DNA of 37,115 bases, taken from NCBI GenBank assembly GCA_029860345.1, contig JAOUBJ010000024.1:1-37115 (forward strand). Reading direction: 5' to 3'. Of the stretch, positions 32,789 to 37,115 are shown in pieces (position 1 is the first letter of the stretch; each line of letters starts with the position of its first letter). The translations under genes were made by a program, and so were the position numbers. The notes under the pieces are model-generated. The model was given only the letters and a program-made list of their open reading frames with translations, searched no databases and was not told the origin of the DNA. The stretch is from Candidatus Zixiibacteriota bacterium. GTDB taxonomy: Bacteria > Zixibacteria > MSB-5A5 > GN15 > FEB-12.

Positions 32789-35095
32789 ATGCACCGCATC
32801 CTTGCCGCCAGTCTTATGCTCATGTCGGCCCTTTTGCTGACAACAATCAACATCTCAGCCGCAGCCATCAACTACCAGGGACAACTCAACGACTCAAGCG
32901 GCGATCCAGTACCCGACGGTTCGCATGCAATGACCTTCAGCCTTTGGACCGATTCCACAGGCGGCGAGAATCTATGGGAAGAGCCGCGCACAGTTTCCAC
33001 CGAAGGCGGCCACTTTTCCGTATATCTTGGTCAGGTCAATCCGATTTCTGCAAATGTAATTGGCTCGGCCAACTATCTTCAGATTCAGGTCGGGGCGGAG
33101 ACTTTACTGCCACGCACACTTCTCGGCACAACACCCTCTACGTTCATATCAGAGCGTGTCGTCGGCGATGTTGTCACGGACGGGAGTTCGCTACATCTCC
33201 CCGGCGTTGCTAAAGCCGACCTGCCCAAAGCACTGGAATTAAACCAGAATGCGACCGGTGGCATTGTGAGTATTTGGGGAACCAACGGTACAGCATTTGA
33301 GCAGGTTCAACTGAAAGGCACCGCTGAGGGAGGACAGCTTGGCATTTGGGGAACGAGCGGGACTGCTACGCCGGGAGCCGAACTTGTGCTCGACAACGGC
33401 AGCGGCATGTTAAATCTTTTTCCCGGTAGCGAATGGATCAACGGTCCGGATACGGCCATCAGTATGTCGGTCGATTCGGCAGGTGGTCTGGTGAGCCTTT
33501 GGGGACAAGGCGGTTCCGGTAATCCGTTGGGCGTGTTTGGCGCTGATGCCGACGGTGGCAGGGTCAGTATCTGGGGTACAGATGGTACGTCTGTGCCTCA
33601 AGTTGAAATGAAAGGTACAGATTCGGGTGGACAATTCGGCCTCTGGGGGACAAACACTGGGGCAAGCATCTGGAGTGGTGTTAGTACGGAAATGAATCTG
33701 TGGGGAAGCGGCACGGGAGCTGCGATTTGGAGTGGTAGCGATGCCGGAGCGAACATCTGGGGTGCTGCCGGTGGCTGCGGAATCTGGGGCGGTGACAGTG
33801 GCACCGTCAATGTCTGGGGCTCGGCTGGAGGGTCCGGTATTTGGAGTGGCTCCGGTCTCGGTATGGGAATCTGGGGGGCTGGCGGTCTCGGCGGCGGCAT
33901 CTGGTCACCAGCGCAAGGTGGGGTGGGCATGGGCATCTGGTCCAGCGGCTCGGACACCCTGTTCAGAGTATCTGAGGATGGTCGGGGCGATGTGAACTTA
34001 GGAATCTGGGGCACCAACGGCACGAGTATTCCACAGGTTGAGATGAAGGCCACGGCAACAGGCGGACGCTTCGCTCTCGGAGCGGCTGGTGGGCAGCTCA
34101 TGCCGCAGTTGGAAGCAACCAGTGGTGACAATTCCGGTTCTCTTGGTATCTGGGGCACTAACGGCACAGCCATGCCGGTAATAAACATGGAAGCAACCGA
34201 CACCGCCGGCGCTATCGGCCTCTACTTTGGAGTACGCGCCGGTGACTATCCACAGGTGGATATTCAGGGTTCGCCGTCTCGAGGAAGTCTGAAGATGTGG
34301 GGTGATCTCCACACGCGCTCCAATCAACCAGGCGTTGAGTTTACTTCTGATTCCGCGGGAGGTCTGTTGTTCGTGCGCGGGTCTGATGACAATGCTCGTA
34401 TGATGGTCTACGGTGAGGGCTACGGCGACAATGCGGTTTTCATGTCGGACAACGCCGTCAGCTCTCGAGAGATACTAGATGAGCCGGGAATCGCACAGAG
34501 CAAAGGTGTCAGTTGTAACGATGTAACTTCCACCAGCACGATGGAGGACATTCAGACTATCAGTATAACAATCCCCTCCGACGGATACATATTTCTGTTG
34601 GGACATGCAGAGGCAGAGTTCAACGGTACGACTTCGGGCAACCGCGTCGATGTTCAGCTTGATGAAACCAGTGGCGGCAGCCCAGTGAACGGCAACTTTG
34701 TTCGTATCGGACTTACCGCCTACAGTGGGACCTCGTACATGGATTTCGACGTTAGTTTGCAGCGTACTTACTTCAAGTCAGCAGGGACCTATACATTCCG
34801 CATGGAAGCCAGACACCTCGGCTCGGGGGATGCGTCCCTCTGCTTCCCGATTATCACAGCCATGTATTTTCCGAGTTCGTACGGGACGGTCACAACAGTC
34901 GCCGGTAATCCAGAGGACAACCCTGATTATCGCACCGTTTCTTCCAGTGGCCTGGGCGGCGACGGTACCAGCGAAACCGTTTACGAAGTTGATCTGCGCC
35001 ATTTGGAGTTGCGTGCACGTGAAGCTCGCGAGCGCGCCTTGGAAGCTGAGTTAGATTTGCAGCGCGCACGGTCGGCGCAAGATGGCATGAACTAA
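32789..35095 (+). CDS. Secreted repetitive protein with (G)xxIWG-type repeats, adhesin/tail-fibre-like
   Basis: A 768-residue exported protein. Residues 1-27 are a signal peptide (SLMLMSALLLTTINISAAA). An N-terminal domain (INYQGQLNDSSGDPVPDGS, then GGHFSVYLGQ) is common in large bacterial surface and tail-fibre-like proteins. Residues about 155-285 and 400-480 carry loose 20-30-residue repeats built on SIWGTNGTxxPQVEMKGT. Residues 285-390 are a dense array of 9-12-residue units with one IW per unit. A beta-sandwich-like domain follows (about 575-700), ending in a charged helix (LRHLELRAREARERALEAEL) that could trimerise. No membrane anchor or sorting motif is visible. Likely a beta-solenoid surface or secreted protein; ligand unknown. 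Confidence 0.78.
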   Translation: MHRILAASLMLMSALLLTTINISAAAINYQGQLNDSSGDPVPDGSHAMTFSLWTDSTGGENLWEEPRTVSTEGGHFSVYLGQVNPISANVIGSANYLQIQVGAETLLPRTLLGTTPSTFISERVVGDVVTDGSSLHLPGVAKADLPKALELNQNATGGIVSIWGTNGTAFEQVQLKGTAEGGQLGIWGTSGTATPGAELVLDNGSGMLNLFPGSEWINGPDTAISMSVDSAGGLVSLWGQGGSGNPLGVFGADADGGRVSIWGTDGTSVPQVEMKGTDSGGQFGLWGTNTGASIWSGVSTEMNLWGSGTGAAIWSGSDAGANIWGAAGGCGIWGGDSGTVNVWGSAGGSGIWSGSGLGMGIWGAGGLGGGIWSPAQGGVGMGIWSSGSDTLFRVSEDGRGDVNLGIWGTNGTSIPQVEMKATATGGRFALGAAGGQLMPQLEATSGDNSGSLGIWGTNGTAMPVINMEATDTAGAIGLYFGVRAGDYPQVDIQGSPSRGSLKMWGDLHTRSNQPGVEFTSDSAGGLLFVRGSDDNARMMVYGEGYGDNAVFMSDNAVSSREILDEPGIAQSKGVSCNDVTSTSTMEDIQTISITIPSDGYIFLLGHAEAEFNGTTSGNRVDVQLDETSGGSPVNGNFVRIGLTAYSGTSYMDFDVSLQRTYFKSAGTYTFRMEARHLGSGDASLCFPIITAMYFPSSYGTVTTVAGNPEDNPDYRTVSSSGLGGDGTSETVYEVDLRHLELRAREARERALEAELDLQRARSAQDGMN

Positions 35096-35102
35096 TCGAT
35101 TT

Positions 35103-35210
35103 GGCGGGTTCACGCCGCGGCGCGCAGGCGAAGACGGACCCGCCCTACATGGCTGTGGACTTGGCGGCAGATAGTACGTTGGGTGGCCGTCTCAAACCTT
35201 GTTTGGGACG
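35103..35210. repeat. Long GC-rich repeat and inverted CCAAACAAGG unit
   Basis: 35103-35148 nearly equals 26608-26652. GGCCGTCTCAAACCTTGTTTGGGACGG (about 35184-35210; 27 bp in total, written here as GGCCGTCTC plus AAACCTTGTTTGGGACGG) is the reverse complement of the head of the 28491 tandem unit. The gap 35096-35265 holds no gene. Confidence 0.75.
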
Positions 35211-35265
35211 GAGATAACACACACCACCCCCAAACCGCGTTCGAGGGTGCCACCCGGCGAAGAAC

Positions 35266-35820
35266 CTACGCCCCCTCCAGCTCAATACCGAGTGCATCAG
35301 CCAGGCGGTTGACATAGTTGAAATATGCGGCTACCTGTACTACATCGTGAATCATCTGTTCGGTCAGACCGCCAAGCTTGAGACTCTCGATATATTCCTG
35401 CGTGGTGGTGTGTGCCCCCAAGGTGACCTTGTCAACGAACTTCAAGATGAGTTGGTTCAGTTCGCCTACCTTTGCCGACACCGCGTCACTTGCCAGTTTA
35501 GCTTTGAGATCATCATCGACGATAAGATCACCGTCGCTGCCGAGGGACCGCAACGCGGCCCAATGATGTTCTACTCAGTAGTGGCACTTATTGATCGCCG
35601 ATACCCGCACCGCAATCATCTCGCGCTGCTGCCGGGTCAAGGAGGTTTTCCCCATAGTTACGGCACGAAAAAGTTCGACATGGTATTTCATCGCAGTCGG
35701 ATTGTGGGCTGCAATCCGAATGATATTGGCCGGCGTGCGGCTCGGTCCGCCGTATTCGCGGTAGAGCGCCTGCAATTCTTCAGATGCATCGTCGTATGGG
35801 ATGTAGTCAATAAACGCCAC
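35266..35820 (-). CDS. AhpD-like (carboxymuconolactone decarboxylase family) selenoprotein with CxxU motif
   Basis: A 184-residue peroxidase-related protein interrupted by an in-frame TGA at 35575-35577 (codon 82). The first part ends AVRVSAINKCHY and the second continues VEHHWAALRSLG in the same frame, restoring the AhpD signature CxxCxxHH as C79-H-Y-U82-V-E-H-H. Sec replaces the second cysteine, the proposed peroxidatic one in mycobacterial AhpD. Total length fits the peroxidase-related CMD family; each half alone does not. The start is a GTG with AAAGGAG six bases upstream. A SECIS-like hairpin follows the UGA. It probably reduces peroxides or thiols in the cytoplasm. It lies 108 bp downstream of an alpha/beta hydrolase-like gene on the same strand. 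Confidence 0.93.
35545..35561 (-). promoter_or_regulatory. SECIS element of the AhpD-like gene
   Basis: In the mRNA GGGCCGC pairs with GCGGUCC (7 bp, one G-U) around a GUU loop (35552-35554). The loop starts exactly 20 nt after the UGA, the same distance and loop sequence as in selD. Confidence 0.8.
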
Positions 35821-35928
35821 CTGGTACTCCTTTACCGGCTGGTTACGGTCGGATCACACGTGCTGGTATCTCAGTCGCAATTGTTCGGAACTCCGGAAGC
35901 CGGTAGACCCACGATCTTTCTGTCGAGG

Positions 35929-36843
35929 CTATTCCCGGGTCACAAAAGTCCAGACCCGATCAGCCACAGAGCTTTCCTGGCCGGACAGGGTCGCCGACTC
36001 CACCTTCAACAGTTCATCCGAGGATAACTCCTGCAGTATGACAACCTCGGGATCATCACCGCTCTCGCTTCCGGTCAAAAGCAGAGTTTGACAGGCCACT
36101 GCTTCTACCGCCTCGATCTCACGATAGGGCGCCGCATAGCCCGAACGAATGCCGTACCACCACCACATCATGGTGTAGTAGAACGGGAACCAGTAAGTAT
36201 CGTGCCGATCCTTGAGCATACGCAGCATCCGTTCGGAGGTCAGATATGGATTCACGGCCATCACCTTGTCTATCCGCGCATCCTCTCGCGCGACAAGTAT
36301 GGCGGCGTCGCCGCCGAGACCAAAACCGACAATGGCGAGCGGGTGGTGGATTTTCTTTCGCAGATCGAGCCAACGAATAACCTCTTCGAGATCGGTCGCC
36401 TCATACTGTCCCTCGCCGTGGTACTGGCCGGTGGATCGCCCGGCAGCACGCTGGTCATAGGCTACTACCGAGTACCCGGCAGTGGACATTTGGCGAGCCA
36501 ACGACAGCATGCTGTCGCGATCGGCATTATCGTGGTGCAGAAAGAAAACCGTTCCCAGGATTGAGTCGTGAACGGCCGAGTCCGGCAACACATACAGGCA
36601 GGCCAGAGTGGTCAGACCGTCGGCCTCCACAGTAAAACTGTCGGCAATCAGCCCGGAATCGATCCAGGCCGCAGGGTCGTTTATTTCCAGCGAGTCCTCG
36701 TAATAATCGTCGACATTGTCCCGCCCCATGACAGCTTTGGTGCGATTGAGGGGATAAATAACATAGGTCACAAACAAGAGCGCCGCTACCAGGACGAAAA
36801 TGACCATGTTAATGATTTCTCTGGTCTGCTTCGATAGTTTCAT
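35929..36843 (-). CDS. Membrane-anchored alpha/beta hydrolase-fold protein lacking the catalytic Ser
   Basis: A 304-residue protein. Residues 10-30 (INMVIFVLVAALLFVTYVIY) form an N-terminal membrane anchor, with the fold outside or facing the periplasm. The hydrolase fold is clear: FFLHHDNADRDSM, YSVVAYDQRAAGRSTG and the elbow AIVGFGLGGDAA. The elbow normally reads GxSxG; here the Ser is Gly (codon GGT). No His is seen at the usual C-terminal position (LSGQESSVADRVW). It is therefore probably a pseudo-hydrolase. The ATG at 36843 is preferred because GGAGAGG precedes it, over a TTG four codons earlier. It lies upstream of the AhpD-like selenoprotein on the same strand. Confidence 0.82.
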   Translation of the reverse strand: MKLSKQTREIINMVIFVLVAALLFVTYVIYPLNRTKAVMGRDNVDDYYEDSLEINDPAAWIDSGLIADSFTVEADGLTTLACLYVLPDSAVHDSILGTVFFLHHDNADRDSMLSLARQMSTAGYSVVAYDQRAAGRSTGQYHGEGQYEATDLEEVIRWLDLRKKIHHPLAIVGFGLGGDAAILVAREDARIDKVMAVNPYLTSERMLRMLKDRHDTYWFPFYYTMMWWWYGIRSGYAAPYREIEAVEAVACQTLLLTGSESGDDPEVVILQELSSDELLKVESATLSGQESSVADRVWTFVTRE

Positions 36844-36944
36844 CGACCTCTCCAACTTTACGCCAAGGTTAGCCGACGCACGACGGGCTCATGTGGCTAA
36901 TCAATCAACCACCTTGAGCCGTGCGTATCCGTTCACAAGTCGGT

Positions 36945-36972
36945 AAGATAGAATCCTGTATCAAACCGTCAA
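36945..36972 (-). promoter_or_regulatory. Candidate promoter for the hydrolase-like gene
   Basis: On the minus strand TTGACG (36967-36972), a 16-bp spacer and TATCTT (36945-36950) precede a leader of about 95 nt. The region 36844-37115 has no other recognisable feature. Confidence 0.5.
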
Positions 36973-37115
36973 CTACAAATCGAACCGATGTCAAGGCAAA
37001 ATAGAAATGTCCGGTTTTCAGCAAGATAGAAAGGTCCTATTTGGTTAATTGGTTTGTATTCTTTCGTTCATCTGATTTCAAGGTTCCCATCTTCCTCCAA
37101 GGATGATCCCGAGGT

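Noticed and set aside
1-37115. tRNA or rRNA genes
   Set aside because: I looked for the T-loop GGTTCGAATCC-type motif and cloverleaf arms near it and found none; a covariance search was not possible.

Overview
The window is a bacterial chromosome segment with moderately high GC, short operons, and intergenic gaps packed with short palindromic or dispersed repeats. There are no tRNA, rRNA, CRISPR or phage structural genes. Two genes read through in-frame UGA codons as selenocysteine, and a molybdenum-hydroxylase maturation cassette is present. Together with CoA-type beta-oxidation enzymes this suggests a selenium-using, probably anaerobic or facultative bacterium. The repeat-rich intergenic style resembles uncultivated FCB-group lineages such as Zixibacteria; that placement is a guess from style, not a phylogenetic result.

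Layout. 1-1253: complete IS3-family insertion sequence abutting a 68-bp tandem repeat. 1715-3271 (-): ABC-F ATPase. 3845-5662: M3 oligoendopeptidase. 6372-10119: small membrane protein, selenoprotein SelD, and a multi-pass glycosyltransferase-like protein. 10363-11449: a small thioredoxin-like protein and a DUF5131 protein. 11865-13606: pdxT and ispH, separated by a strongly structured gap. 13679-18890: fused [2Fe-2S]/molybdopterin hydroxylase, MocA-like cytidylyltransferase, XdhC and YqeB. 19123-23009: crotonase with zinc ribbon, SDR, thiolase and a dienoyl-CoA-hydratase-like crotonase. 23045-27996: lone HEPN protein, MddA-like methyltransferase, REC-PAS-PAS histidine kinase (-), and a SEC-C/HNH-like protein. 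28000-29000: repeat-dense gap. 29085-32498: yajC-def-fmt-rng. 32789-35095: secreted Trp/Gly-repeat protein. 35266-36843 (-): degenerate alpha/beta hydrolase and a CxxU AhpD-like selenoprotein.

How the genes fit together. Selenium is the thread. SelD makes selenophosphate and is itself a selenoprotein. The AhpD-like protein uses selenocysteine in its redox motif. The hydroxylase cassette carries YqeB, the marker of selenium-dependent molybdenum hydroxylases, so selenophosphate may feed both Sec-tRNA and a labile-selenium cofactor. The two UGA codons are followed by hairpins of matching geometry: a GUU loop starting exactly 20 nt after the UGA. A conventional gene caller would miss both selenoproteins, truncating SelD and splitting the AhpD-like gene. 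The CoA cluster (two crotonases, reductase, thiolase) looks like part of a ring-acid or fatty-acid degradation route. yajC-def-fmt-rng is a housekeeping secretion, translation and RNA-processing operon with a clear promoter and terminator.
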